Source of the DNA: Clostridiales bacterium
Lineage (GTDB): Bacteria; Bacillota; Clostridia; Christensenellales; Aristaeellaceae
NCBI GenBank assembly: GCA_015056315.1
Contig: SVGN01000003.1
Coordinates: forward strand, 1 to 64,000
Reading direction: 5' to 3'
Length of the DNA stretch: 64,000 nucleotides
Shown here piece by piece: positions 30,319-39,012 of the stretch (its first letter is position 1; every line of letters begins with the position of its first letter). Both the position numbers and the translations under genes were made by a program. The notes under the pieces were generated by a model. That model was not told where the DNA came from. It did no database searches and worked only from the letters and a program-made list of their open reading frames with translations.

Positions 30319-32050
30319 GATCAAGGTAACAGACCCCAGCCAGCAGGAGGGCAGCACCGAACAGAAGCTGCGCTCCATCTACGAGTACATGCAGCAGCTG
30401 AACAAACAGATCCGCTTCGTGCTCCAGAACATCGATGAGGATAACCTTTCGCCGGACTTTGCCCAGACGGTGGAGACCGTCAAGAGCGCAAAGCAGGATG
30501 TGGAGGAAGCCATCCAGCAGATCGAGGGCTCGCTGACGGAGGCCGATCTGGAGGAAGCCATCTCCGGCCTGCGCCGGGTGATCGACAGCAAGGCCGAGGC
30601 CACCATCACCGACCCGGAGACCGGCCAGACCGTGGAGCTGTGGACGCAGGTGATCCAAACGGCGGCGGAGATCCTGACCAAGGCGGATGCGGTGTACACC
30701 GACCCGGATACCGGCCAGGAGACCCACCTGTGGACACAGGTTCGGCAGACCGCCGAGGCTATTACCCAAAAGGCCAACAAGACCTACACCGATGCAAGCG
30801 GCAACAGGGTGGACTTGGCCACCCAGGTGCAGCAGACCGCCGAGGCCATCACGCAGAAAGCCGACAAGACCTACACCGATGCAGGCGGCAACACCGTAGA
30901 CCTTGCCACTCAAGTGCAGCAGACTGCCGAAGCCATTACGCAGAAAGCCGACAAGACCTATAAGGACAGCAACGGCAATACCGTAGACCTTGCCACCCAA
31001 GTGAAGCAAACCGCCGAGGAGATCTCCCAAAAGGCCAGCAAGACCTACAGGGACTCCTCCGGCAACATCGTGGATGTGGTGACGCAGGTAAAGCAGAATG
31101 CCACCGACATCACCTCCAAGGCCAGCAAGACCTACAGGGACTCCTCCGGCAACACCGTGGATGTGGTGACACAGGTAAAGCAGAATGCCACCGACATCAC
31201 CCAAAAGGCCGACAAGACCTACAAGGATGCAAGCGGCAACACCGTGAACCTGGCCACCCAGGTGCAGCAGAATGCGGAGAGCATCACCCAAAAGGCCGAC
31301 AAGACCTACACCGATGCAAGCGGCAACACCGTGAACCTTTCCTCGCAGGTGCAGCAGAGCGCCGGGGAGATCTCCGCCATCGTCAGCGGCAGCCAGCCGG
31401 TGGGGGCGGTGAAATCCACCAAGGTGACCATCGGCACCGGGGGCGTATCCATCGCTACGGGCGGCACCTTTACCGTGGACAGCGGCAACTTCGTGCTGGA
31501 CGGTTCCGGCAACATGATCGCCAACGGCGCACAGATCAACGGCCAGCTGCTCAACGAGGGCAAGCCGGTGCTCACCGAGGCGGATATCTACATCGGTACC
31601 GCCGAACCCAAGACCAAGCGGGCGGGCATGATCTGGCTCAAGCCCGTGGCAGATGAGGATGGCAACGAGGCCGTGCAGACCACCCACACCGGCAACTACA
31701 CCGCCACCACCCGCCAGGGCCTCAAGAGCAACCCCAAGACCGTCACCCTCAGCGGTACGGCACAGGCTGCCACCGCCACCAACTACTCGTATGAGTTCGC
31801 CGTTCCCGTGTACTTCTATGCGGATGTGACCAATGCCACCGTGACCGTGACCGTGGGCAGCAAGAGCTTCTCCGGCACCATCAGCGGCAACCGCTACAAC
31901 CACAAGGTGGTGCGCATCTCCGGCGTGCATACCGCTTGGCTGGGCAATGCCTCCAGCATCAGCGTGAGGATCAGCGCCAGCACGGACAACCTGAACAACG
32001 AGCGGGCTGAGGATGGCTACCAGATCAGCATGATCAGCCGGGCATACTGA
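30305..32050 (+). CDS. Phage fibre-like protein with 29-aa repeats
   Basis: About 581 aa. N-terminal coiled coil (EQKLRSIYEYMQQLNKQIRF), then about nine copies of a 29-aa unit (TQKADKTYTDASGNTVDLAT) from roughly 30590 to 31375, then a C-terminal beta-rich tip (residues 360-581). The repeat probably builds a trimeric shaft. Start ATG 30305 with GGGAG upstream; it overlaps the previous gene by 14 nt. Confidence 0.75.
   Translation: MLLGEIKVTDPSQQEGSTEQKLRSIYEYMQQLNKQIRFVLQNIDEDNLSPDFAQTVETVKSAKQDVEEAIQQIEGSLTEADLEEAISGLRRVIDSKAEATITDPETGQTVELWTQVIQTAAEILTKADAVYTDPDTGQETHLWTQVRQTAEAITQKANKTYTDASGNRVDLATQVQQTAEAITQKADKTYTDAGGNTVDLATQVQQTAEAITQKADKTYKDSNGNTVDLATQVKQTAEEISQKASKTYRDSSGNIVDVVTQVKQNATDITSKASKTYRDSSGNTVDVVTQVKQNATDITQKADKTYKDASGNTVNLATQVQQNAESITQKADKTYTDASGNTVNLSSQVQQSAGEISAIVSGSQPVGAVKSTKVTIGTGGVSIATGGTFTVDSGNFVLDGSGNMIANGAQINGQLLNEGKPVLTEADIYIGTAEPKTKRAGMIWLKPVADEDGNEAVQTTHTGNYTATTRQGLKSNPKTVTLSGTAQAATATNYSYEFAVPVYFYADVTNATVTVTVGSKSFSGTISGNRYNHKVVRISGVHTAWLGNASSISVRISASTDNLNNERAEDGYQISMISRAY
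30590..31375 (+). repeat. 87-bp tandem repeat in fibre gene
   Basis: The ACAAGACCTA block recurs every 87 bp (30777, 30864, 30951, then 31038 and on to 31299). First two units are more diverged. Confidence 0.85.
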
Positions 32051-32059
32051 GGTGATCGT

Positions 32060-32593
32060 ATGGCCATCAAAACACGTTTGATCACATCCCACCCCCTCAG
32101 CGACCACTCCGGCGACCTGAAAGCGGATGAGGAGTTCTCCTTCAGCGTACTGAGCGATACCGGCACCGGCAAGCTGAAAAGCATCACCGCCGCCCGGCTC
32201 TACATCTCGCTGGTGCGCAGCTACTCCTCCCTGTACACGATGGAGGTACGCTTCGGCGGTGTGCTTGTGGGCACCACGGTGAACCCGGGCATCTTCGACA
32301 GCGCACAGCCCGCTACGATGCAGCTGATCTCCCCCTCCCCGTATCTGGTAACGGGTACGGGCGGGGAGATCACCATCTCGATCCGCAGCACATCGGCCAC
32401 AGGCAGCAAGCTGAACTTCCGGCAGGGCTGCTATGTGACCCTTGAGGTGGACTACGAGGAGGCCGAGGAACCCCGGCAGGCCTTCTACTATGACGGCTCC
32501 AAGTGGCTGCCCTGCGACATCCGCTACTACGACGGCAGCGGCTGGCAGCCCTGCAAAGCCCTGTACAGCCCGGATGGGCAGAGTTTCCAATAG
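32060..32593 (+). CDS. Hypothetical phage structural protein
   Basis: 177 aa, beta-rich, no cysteine cluster except late CDIRYYDGSGWQPC. The C-terminal 40 residues (FYYDGSKWLPCDIRYYDGS) repeat a YDGSxWxPC element, as in phage receptor or carbohydrate-binding tips. AGGTGAT precedes the start, 9 bp after the fibre gene. Function unknown; probable fibre accessory. Confidence 0.65.
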   Translation: MAIKTRLITSHPLSDHSGDLKADEEFSFSVLSDTGTGKLKSITAARLYISLVRSYSSLYTMEVRFGGVLVGTTVNPGIFDSAQPATMQLISPSPYLVTGTGGEITISIRSTSATGSKLNFRQGCYVTLEVDYEEAEEPRQAFYYDGSKWLPCDIRYYDGSGWQPCKALYSPDGQSFQ

Positions 32594-32605
32594 GAGGGAT
32601 ACCAC

Positions 32606-33943
32606 ATGAACAGCAACCTGAAGAAAAAGCCCGAAAGCAGCACTGTGCCGGGGCTGAGTGCGGTGCCCAAAGCGGCAGCCGTGCCCAAGGCCGCTGCCCC
32701 TCAGCCTGCCCAGAAGCCGGTGATCGACATGGGCAGCATGAGCCAGAGCAGCACCCTGACCCCGCAGCCTGCGCAGAAGCCGGTGATCGACATGGGCGGG
32801 ATGACTCCCCCCTCGCCCACCGGCAAGCAGAATGAGCGGCCCGCCTACCAGCCCAGCGAGGCACTGAACGCTGCGGCAGAGGCGCTGGCCAGTAACCAGC
32901 AGAACAAGCCCCAGCCCTACCAGAGCAGCTTTACCGACCAGATCGATGGCATGATCAACAGCCTGCTGAACCAGCAGCCCTTCCAGTACGACCCTGCGGC
33001 GGATCCGCTGTACCAGCAGTACGCCCAGCTGTACCAGCGCAACGGCGAATTGGCCATGCGGGATGCCATGGCCCAGAGCGCAGCCCTGACCGGGGGCTAC
33101 GGCAACACCTACGCCCAGCAGGTGGGCCAGCAGACCTACCAGCGGCATCTGGAGGATATGAACAGCGCCCTGCCCCAGCTCCAGCAGGCTGCCTACCAGA
33201 TGTACCGGGACAACCTGGGCAACCAGCGGGACAACCTGAATATGCTCCTTGGCGCAGACGATGCCGCCTATGGCCGCTACCGTGACAGCCTTGGCGATTG
33301 GGAGCGGGAGCGGGACTACCTCTACGGTATGCACAGCGACATGAGCCGGGAGGAGTACGACCGCTACCTTCAGGAGCAGCAGAACTGGGAGGATGACCGG
33401 CTCTTCGCCTACCAGCAGCAGCAGGATCAGGCAGCGCAGGATTGGCAGCAGCAGCAGTTTGAATACCAGCAGTTGCAGGATCAGGCGGCGCAGGACTGGC
33501 AGCAGCAGCAGTTTGCCTACCAGCAGGCGCAGGATCAGGCGGCGCAGGATTGGCAGCAGCAGCAGTTTGCCTACCAGCAGGCACAGGATCAGGCTGCGCA
33601 GGACTGGCAGCAGCAGCAGTTTGAATACCAGCAGCAGCAGGATCAGCTCAACTGGGATTGGCTGCGGGAGCAGTTTGAATACCAGAAGGAGCAGGATGGC
33701 AAGAAGGGCGGCTCCGGGGGCGGCAGCGGCAGGGGCGGCAGCTCCGGCAGCGGCAGCGGCGTAGACCGGGATCGGATCGCCTCGCTGGTGAATGCCGCTG
33801 CGCTGGCACAGGCTACGGGGGCGGCAGTGGCTGCCAGCCCCTACAGCCCGCCCCGGCAGAACGGTGCAGCATCCGGCAACGCCGCCGGGTCGGACAGGCG
33901 CAAACGGCTCCTGCCCACCCTGCCCCGTGCCCTGAAGAAATAA
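32606..33943 (+). CDS. Phage Gln-rich repeat protein (internal/tail type)
   Basis: 445 aa. N-terminal Ala/Pro repeats (PQPAQKPVIDMG twice), a helical centre, then four to five copies of an 18-aa unit (FAYQQAQDQAAQDWQQQQ) at 33410-33640, a Gly/Ser linker and a basic tail. Long Gln-rich helices suggest an internal or ejection protein, or tape-measure-like role in a short-tailed phage; not certain. GGAGG upstream. Confidence 0.65.
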   Translation: MNSNLKKKPESSTVPGLSAVPKAAAVPKAAAPQPAQKPVIDMGSMSQSSTLTPQPAQKPVIDMGGMTPPSPTGKQNERPAYQPSEALNAAAEALASNQQNKPQPYQSSFTDQIDGMINSLLNQQPFQYDPAADPLYQQYAQLYQRNGELAMRDAMAQSAALTGGYGNTYAQQVGQQTYQRHLEDMNSALPQLQQAAYQMYRDNLGNQRDNLNMLLGADDAAYGRYRDSLGDWERERDYLYGMHSDMSREEYDRYLQEQQNWEDDRLFAYQQQQDQAAQDWQQQQFEYQQLQDQAAQDWQQQQFAYQQAQDQAAQDWQQQQFAYQQAQDQAAQDWQQQQFEYQQQQDQLNWDWLREQFEYQKEQDGKKGGSGGGSGRGGSSGSGSGVDRDRIASLVNAAALAQATGAAVAASPYSPPRQNGAASGNAAGSDRRKRLLPTLPRALKK

Positions 33944-34009
33944 TACAAGCCGGGCGGGGCGACCACCCCGCCCGCATCGTGCCAAGCGCACAGAAAGGAG
34001 GTATGCACC

Positions 34010-35425
34010 ATGACCATCGACCGGGTGCTCAGCCTGAGCAAAGAGACCACTGTAGAGCCGGTAGTGGTGCAGCAAAACGACCGGCAGAGCCGTACCCTTC
34101 GGCTCTACCTGCTGGAGCAGGGCAGCCGCCCCTTTCCCACAGAGGGGGTGCAGGCCCGGCTCCTGTTCCGCAAAAACGGCGCTACCTCGCCGGTATACGA
34201 AGCCGCCATCCTGCCCGACGGATGGATCACCCTGACCATACCCGAGGCGGTGACCCAAAACCCGGGCAGCGGTGAGATGCAGCTGGTGCTCCGCAAGGGA
34301 GACAGCCTTCTGCACAGCTTTACCCTGCCCTTTACGGTAAAGGCAAGCCTGAGCTTTGTGGGCGAGGTGGAGAGCCCTGCGGACGACCCCATGGCCGTCA
34401 ACTGGAAAAACCTGCCCGGCAAGCCCGCCACTTTTCCTCCGGCTGCCCATACCCATGCCCCGGAGGAGGCCGGTGCCCTGCCCGCAGACGGTACCGCCAA
34501 GGATGCACAGAAGCTGGGCGGCAAGACCCCCGGCACCTACCGCACCGCCAAAAACTGGCTGGATAACAGCGCCTTTATGATCGATCAGCGGGGCAAGGGC
34601 ACCTACACCGCCACCGGCTACAGCCTTGACAGATGGCGTTTCCGGGCAGGGGCCAGCGGCAGCAAGGTGACCAAACTGGCAAGGGGCATTCGCATCGATG
34701 TGGGTGAGGGTGGTAGTCTTTGCGGCATGTATCAGCGCATTGCTACCCAGGAGGTGCCCGACAAGTTTCTGCCGCTGGCAGGCCGCCCCGTCACCCTGGC
34801 GGTGAAGGTGGCTGCCAGCACGCTGGTGGCCTCCGGCAACTGCGGCATCGACCTGCTGGATCACACTACCGCCACCACAGAGGGCGGCGGCTCGTTGGTC
34901 ATTGCCCGAAAAACTTTTGCGGCAGGCAGCACGGGCATCTTCGTGGCCAACGGCACCATGCCCGAAACCATGACCTATACGGGCATTACCGCTCTGTTCC
35001 GCACCCCCAGCAGCGAGAGCAGCGGCGCCATCGATCTGGAATGGATGGCCTTGTATGAGGGCACCTACACCGCCGATACCCTGCCGGAATATGTGGAGCC
35101 GGACTACGCCCGGGAGCTGCTGGAGTGCCAGCGCTACTACTTCCGCACCGCGGGGCAGGGCTGGGGCTACTGCACCGGCACGGCAGCGGCCCGCCTGAAT
35201 GTGCCCGTTGCAGTGGAGATGCGCGCCCTGCCCTCGGTGGATGATGACACCATCACCTTTACCTGCCACAACGAGGGCAGCAACATAACCGCCACGGGCT
35301 TCTCCCCTGCGGAGATGGTGGGCGCTGCCGTGCGCCTGAACCTGAGCTGCGACAACCTGTTTACCAAATTCACGCCGCTGGCCGGGTACGCATCTGCTCC
35401 CTTCGGCTTCTCGGCGGATCTGTAG
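34010..35425 (+). CDS. Phage receptor-binding/baseplate protein, BppU-like N-terminus
   Basis: 471 aa. Residues 1-110 match BppU-type upper baseplate domains (LRLYLLEQGSRPFPTEGVQA, GWITLTIPEAVTQNPGSGEM, LPFTVKASL). A middle HTHAPEEAGA linker and a C-terminal carbohydrate-binding-like beta domain follow (GSKVTKLARGIRID, YVEPDYARELLECQRYYF). Likely contacts the host surface. GAAAGGAGG precedes ATG 34010. Confidence 0.78.
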   Translation: MTIDRVLSLSKETTVEPVVVQQNDRQSRTLRLYLLEQGSRPFPTEGVQARLLFRKNGATSPVYEAAILPDGWITLTIPEAVTQNPGSGEMQLVLRKGDSLLHSFTLPFTVKASLSFVGEVESPADDPMAVNWKNLPGKPATFPPAAHTHAPEEAGALPADGTAKDAQKLGGKTPGTYRTAKNWLDNSAFMIDQRGKGTYTATGYSLDRWRFRAGASGSKVTKLARGIRIDVGEGGSLCGMYQRIATQEVPDKFLPLAGRPVTLAVKVAASTLVASGNCGIDLLDHTTATTEGGGSLVIARKTFAAGSTGIFVANGTMPETMTYTGITALFRTPSSESSGAIDLEWMALYEGTYTADTLPEYVEPDYARELLECQRYYFRTAGQGWGYCTGTAAARLNVPVAVEMRALPSVDDDTITFTCHNEGSNITATGFSPAEMVGAAVRLNLSCDNLFTKFTPLAGYASAPFGFSADL

Positions 35426-35436
35426 GAGGTGAAAGC

Positions 35437-35793
35437 ATGGAGACCTTTACCGTATGGATCAAGACCGACGGGGCGGGGTGCATCACCGCCATCAACTCCT
35501 CTGCGTTCCTGACGGCCTTTGAGGGCTGGCAGCAGATCGACGAGGGGTACAGCGCAAAGCACCAGCATGCCCAGGTGCTCTACCTGCCCCTGCCTCTGCG
35601 GGATGAGGAGGGCTGCCTGCGCTACCGCTATGCGGAGGGGCAGATCCTTGAACGCACGGCAGAAGAAATGGCAGCGGACAAGCAGACCCCCTCGGAGACC
35701 CCCGGCGAGGCAGCCGGGGATATCGAGAGCCGATTGACATCGATCGAGCAGCAGCTGGAAATGCTTTTGGAGGGAGTGACCGCCGATGAGTAA
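35437..35793 (+). CDS. Hypothetical phage protein (fibre-associated)
   Basis: 118 aa: N-terminal beta segment (FTVWIKTDGAGCITAINSSA), a DEGYSAKHQHAQ stretch, then a helical tail ending in a coiled coil (IESRLTSIEQQLEMLL). Often found after fibre genes as an assembly factor. Overlaps the next ORF by 8 nt. Confidence 0.65.
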   Translation: METFTVWIKTDGAGCITAINSSAFLTAFEGWQQIDEGYSAKHQHAQVLYLPLPLRDEEGCLRYRYAEGQILERTAEEMAADKQTPSETPGEAAGDIESRLTSIEQQLEMLLEGVTADE

Positions 35794-35986
35794 ATGGAGC
35801 AAGGTGAGCCGGGAGCGCAAGGAAAAGATCTTTGCCTACAACCGGCAGCGGTTGGCAGACAGCGAAGCCGCCCGGGATCTGCGCATCATTACCGGCGGCA
35901 TGGCGCTTCTGCCCAAGGGCCAGCTGAAAAAGCTGCTAACCGACGATGTTCTTGCCGTGCTGGCGAAATACGGCATTGAGGGGTGA
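35786..35986 (+). CDS. Hypothetical small phage protein
   Basis: 66 aa, basic and helical (KWSKVSRERKEKIFAYNRQR, GGMALLPKGQLKKLL). GGAGTGACC is a weak ribosome site overlapping the previous gene, so translation is probably coupled. Function unknown. Confidence 0.6.
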   Translation: MSKWSKVSRERKEKIFAYNRQRLADSEAARDLRIITGGMALLPKGQLKKLLTDDVLAVLAKYGIEG

Positions 35987-35990
35987 TGGC

Positions 35991-36773
35991 ATGACCGTAC
36001 AGGCATTTCTGGCAGCAGTGGCTGCCATCGCTGCCGAAGGGCCCACCTACCGGCTGGGCGGCACCGGTGCGGACGGCACCTGCGATTGCATCGGGCTGGT
36101 GATGGGGGCCATGCGCAGAGCAGACCCCGGTATACGCTTTGCCCTGCACAGCAGCAATTACTTTGCCCGCTTTCTGACCGACGGCCTTTCCCCCACCGAA
36201 ACGGTGCAGCCCGTGCCCGGCATGATCGTCTACAAGGCCCGCCGGAACAACGGCACTCTCAACGACCGCTACCAAAACGGCGGCAGCTACGACAACGGCG
36301 ACCCGCTGGATTACTACCACGCCGGGGTGGTGACCTCGACCCGGCCGGTACGGATCACCCACTGCACCAGCGGTGGCGGGGTGAACGGCATCACCACCGA
36401 CAACAGTCTGAAGGGCTGGAGCCACGCCGGGTATGTGACCGGCATCAACTACGCAAAGGAGGAAGAGAATATGAGCGAAGCAAGACTCGCCACCGTGGTA
36501 ACGCAGGATGGCAACCCGCTGAAGCTGAGACCTACCCCCTCCACCGAGAAGCCGCCCATCGCCAAAATGCCCGCAGGCAGCGCCGTGCAGGTGCTGGCCG
36601 ATGCAGCGGGCTGGGCCAAGGTGGTCTGGCAGGGGCAGACCGGCTATTGCATGAGCCGTTTTCTGCAATACGGGACGGATGCCTCCGGCGAGGGCACATC
36701 CGACTGGCAGCAGCTGCTGCTGGGCAGGCTGGATACCATCATCGGCCTGCTGGGAGGCGATGCGGGTGGCTGA
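35991..36773 (+). CDS. Phage endolysin, NlpC/P60-like plus SH3
   Basis: 260 aa. N-terminal NlpC/P60-type peptidase: TCDCIGLVMGAM holds the catalytic Cys and YHAGVVTS the His. Then a bacterial SH3 domain (NPLKLRPTPSTEKPPIAKMP, GWAKVVWQGQTGYC) at residues 165-225 for wall binding. It should cut peptide links in peptidoglycan at lysis. ATG 35991 follows GGGGTGATGG. Neighbours downstream are holin candidates. Confidence 0.85.
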   Translation: MTVQAFLAAVAAIAAEGPTYRLGGTGADGTCDCIGLVMGAMRRADPGIRFALHSSNYFARFLTDGLSPTETVQPVPGMIVYKARRNNGTLNDRYQNGGSYDNGDPLDYYHAGVVTSTRPVRITHCTSGGGVNGITTDNSLKGWSHAGYVTGINYAKEEENMSEARLATVVTQDGNPLKLRPTPSTEKPPIAKMPAGSAVQVLADAAGWAKVVWQGQTGYCMSRFLQYGTDASGEGTSDWQQLLLGRLDTIIGLLGGDAGG

Positions 36774-37083
36774 TCTGATCATCCGGCTGGCGGCGGTGAT
36801 CGGTGCACTGGGCACCGTTGCCGCAGGCGCAGCCGCCCTGTACCGCACCCTGCGCCGCATCGAGCGCATCCTGAACGGGGTGAAGAACGACATCGCCGAT
36901 CTGGAATACGAGCGGCTGGCGCAGGCTTACGACTTTTACACCGACCGGGGCTGGTGCCCCGCCAGCAAGAAGGCCCAGCTGTGTGTGATCCACAAAAGCT
37001 ACAAGGCCAAGGGGCGCAACCACCTGACCGCCCATTACGAGGAGCACATCCTCTCGCTGCCCGAAGCACCGCCCGGCGCATAA
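36766..37083 (+). CDS. Putative holin/lysis membrane protein
   Basis: About 105 aa. One N-terminal membrane helix (LIIRLAAVIGALGTVAAGAA) followed by a basic cytoplasmic tail (FYTDRGWCPASKKAQL). GTG 36766 is 8 nt from GGGAGG at 36752-36757; ATG 36760 is only 2 nt away, so GTG is preferred. Overlaps the endolysin stop. Single-helix lysis protein is likely. Confidence 0.65.
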   Translation: MADLIIRLAAVIGALGTVAAGAAALYRTLRRIERILNGVKNDIADLEYERLAQAYDFYTDRGWCPASKKAQLCVIHKSYKAKGRNHLTAHYEEHILSLPEAPPGA

Positions 37084-37117
37084 CAAAGCACATAACCTAA
37101 CGAAAGGAGAGAGACCT

Positions 37118-37471
37118 ATGGATTGGAAGAACCTTTGGGAGCGCGCCGCATGGACCTTTGTGGAGGCCTTTCTGGTGGCGCTGCCCTCCACCCTCACGCT
37201 GGATCTGCCCGCCGCCGGGTGGGTATCCACGCTGCTGGCAGCCGCCTGCGCGGGGCTTTCGGCGCTGAAGACGCTGCTGGTGGAGGCCGTACACAAGCGG
37301 CTGGAGGCCATGGAGGAGGAGGCTGCGGCGGATGTGGATGATGCTGCGGCTGATATCGACGATGCTGCGGCTGATATCGACGATGCTGCGGCGGATATGG
37401 ATGAGGCCGGGGCCGATGTCGATGATGAGGCTGCGGCGGATACCGACGACCCCATGGAGCCGGAGGCGTGA
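37118..37471 (+). CDS. Putative holin with acidic repeat tail
   Basis: 117 aa. Two hydrophobic segments (FVEAFLVALPSTLTLDLPAA and GWVSTLLAAACAGLSALKTL) as in r1t-type holins, then a tail of DDAAADI repeats ending in an acidic stretch. CGAAAGGAGA precedes ATG 37118. Last gene of the phage block, followed by a strong terminator. Confidence 0.75.
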   Translation: MDWKNLWERAAWTFVEAFLVALPSTLTLDLPAAGWVSTLLAAACAGLSALKTLLVEAVHKRLEAMEEEAAADVDDAAADIDDAAADIDDAAADMDEAGADVDDEAAADTDDPMEPEA

Positions 37472-37479
37472 CCGGCAAA

Positions 37480-37527
37480 ACAATACCGCCCTGCCTGCGT
37501 TTTTGCAGACAGGGCGGTTCGTTTTGT
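37480..37527. terminator. Bidirectional terminator at prophage right end
   Basis: ACCGCCCTG / CAGGGCGGT stem (37486-37517) with T-rich flanks on both strands; between convergent genes. Confidence 0.85.
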
Positions 37528-38432
37528 TACCGGCCATCGGGCCCGGCGAAGCGGGTATGCTTCACCCGCCATTTTTCAAGGGCGATGCCCACCCACAGGG
37601 AATAGATGCCCAGCGTTACGATGCACAGAAGCAGCCACAGCAGCCACTTGCCGAAAAGCTGGGTGGCCTTGCCATCAAAGGCCAGCCTGCGGCCCTCCAC
37701 CACCGTGTGCCGGATGCGCCAGCCGTACTGCTTGCACAGCGCCCAGGGGTAGCAGATGCCCAGCGTGAGCACCGTGATCAGGATGCCCAGCAGCGTGTAG
37801 CCGATGAGCTGGCGCAGCTTGCCATCGAAATAGGAGGCTGCCTGCTGGGCGGGTGCGCCCTGCTGGCCGGGTGCTGCCTGCCGGGGCCGCTGCCGGGGGG
37901 CTGGCCGGGCTGCGGGATCGTTACCGGAGGGAGGCTCGGGGGCGGTCACCATCGGGGGCCTGGTCACTCTGGGGGAGGCTACGGGAGCCGCCTGTGGGGC
38001 CTCCTGCACCGGCTGCTGGGCATAGTGGTACCACTCCTGCACAGGGGCCTGGCGCACCGTGCGCTGCTCCGGGGCAAAGCCGGGTCGGGCCTGCCACTCC
38101 TGTGGCGGCTGCGGCGGGATGGGATCCGGCTGGGCAGGCTCCGGCTGCGGCTGAGAGTATGCTGCTTCGGCTGAGGGCTGCTGACCGGCGGCTTCCGGCA
38201 GCGGATGGGGCTGCCCCCATGCAGTTTCCGCCTGCGGATGGGAAAGAGTCCCCCACGCTGCGGGCTGTTCCGGCCCCGAGACGGTCTCCGGCTGGGGGAT
38301 GGTCTGCTTAATGGGCTGGGGCTGCTCGTAAACCACCTCCTGCACCGGGAGGGTCTCCCCGGAGGTGCGCCGTCTCCTTCTGGGCTGCTGAGTGCTTTCG
38401 GATGCCTGGGCGGGGCTGCGGTAGTCTTCCAT
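37527..38432 (-). CDS. DUF898-like membrane protein with Pro/Gln-rich N-terminus
   Basis: 301 aa. The first ~200 residues are Pro/Gln-rich and disordered. The C-terminal 100 residues (SYFDGKLRQLIGYTLLGILI, LGICYPWALCKQYGWRI, LLWLLLCIVTLGIYSLWVGI) match the DUF898 type with two hydrophobic hairpins. Function unknown. ATG 38432 follows GGGAGG. Confidence 0.8.
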   Translation of the reverse strand: MEDYRSPAQASESTQQPRRRRRTSGETLPVQEVVYEQPQPIKQTIPQPETVSGPEQPAAWGTLSHPQAETAWGQPHPLPEAAGQQPSAEAAYSQPQPEPAQPDPIPPQPPQEWQARPGFAPEQRTVRQAPVQEWYHYAQQPVQEAPQAAPVASPRVTRPPMVTAPEPPSGNDPAARPAPRQRPRQAAPGQQGAPAQQAASYFDGKLRQLIGYTLLGILITVLTLGICYPWALCKQYGWRIRHTVVEGRRLAFDGKATQLFGKWLLWLLLCIVTLGIYSLWVGIALEKWRVKHTRFAGPDGR

Positions 38433-38733
38433 GTATGGTTTTCCCTCCCATGATCAAAATGGGGCGTGATTGCTGGTAACAGCATACCATAAATGGCGGT
38501 GATGCGCTACGCCGGATTGGTGATTTTTGGTTTTTTGTGGGGGCGGAGCGGGGAAGCAGAAGAGGGAGCGGGGCACAGGTGGGAGAAGCGGAATGCTGCT
38601 TTGAACCCCGGGCCATTGAAACCGACAGTATGAAAATATGGGGCGGGCGTTCTGCCAAATGGACAGGGAATCAACAATAGCGTAAACAATAGCAGCAGAA
38701 AGCGACCGTGAAACCAGACCTCCAGGCAAAACG
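38433..38733. other. Intergenic, no gene seen
   Basis: Only short shadow frames. A GGTATGCTGTT stretch near 38480 could be a -10 for the DUF898 gene, without a clear -35. Confidence 0.5.
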
Positions 38734-38765
38734 AAAACCCGCCCAGCTTATGCTGAGCGGGTTTT
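38734..38765 (-). terminator. Terminator after tRNA-Arg
   Basis: AAAACCCGCTCAGC / GCTGGGCGGGTTTT stem on the minus strand with a T run. Confidence 0.85.
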
Positions 38766-38767
38766 CT

Positions 38768-38844
38768 TGGTGACCCCGGCGGGATTCGAACCCACGACCT
38801 TTTGATTCGTAGTCAAACACTCTATCCAGCTGAGCTACGAGGCC
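38768..38844 (-). tRNA. tRNA-Arg (anticodon ACG)
   Basis: Cloverleaf on the minus strand: acceptor GGCCTCG pairs with CGGGGTC, D arm TAGCTCAGCTGGATAGA, anticodon loop CTACGAA (anticodon ACG, read as ICG), T arm GGGTTCGAATCCC, discriminator A and encoded CCA (38768-38770). Promoter TTGCAT-16-TATAAT upstream. About 1.2 kb from the right end of the phage block, so a possible integration target, but no att repeat was found. Confidence 0.95.
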
Positions 38845-38873
38845 ACATACTGCTTTCATCAAGCAGCTTGATT

Positions 38874-38901
38874 ATTATAGCATAGTTCAGAAAAAATGCA
38901 A
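38874..38901 (-). promoter_or_regulatory. Promoter for tRNA-Arg
   Basis: Minus strand TTGCAT (38901-38896), 16-bp spacer, TATAAT (38879-38874). Confidence 0.75.
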
Positions 38902-38962
38902 GAGGTTTTTGAAAAACTTTTTCAAAATTGTGCTCTTTGCCAAAAAAGCCTGCCCAGCAAGG

Positions 38963-39000
38963 AAAAACCGCCCCCGCAGAGGCTTATCTGCGGGGGCGGT
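38963..39000 (-). terminator. Terminator of efflux locus
   Basis: 13-bp stem ACCGCCCCCGCAG / CTGCGGGGGCGGT with a T run on the minus strand. Confidence 0.88.
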
Positions 39001-39012
39001 AAAACGAAAACT

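Noticed and set aside
30224-35269. 1681-codon open frame on the minus strand
   Set aside because: Antisense to well-supported phage fibre and structural genes; arises from high GC and regular codon use, with low-complexity His/Leu/Gly-rich translation and no ribosome site.
38768-38844. Prophage attachment site in tRNA-Arg
   Set aside because: The tRNA 3' end is about 1.2 kb from the last phage gene, and I found no matching repeat at the left end near 11.5-12 kb.
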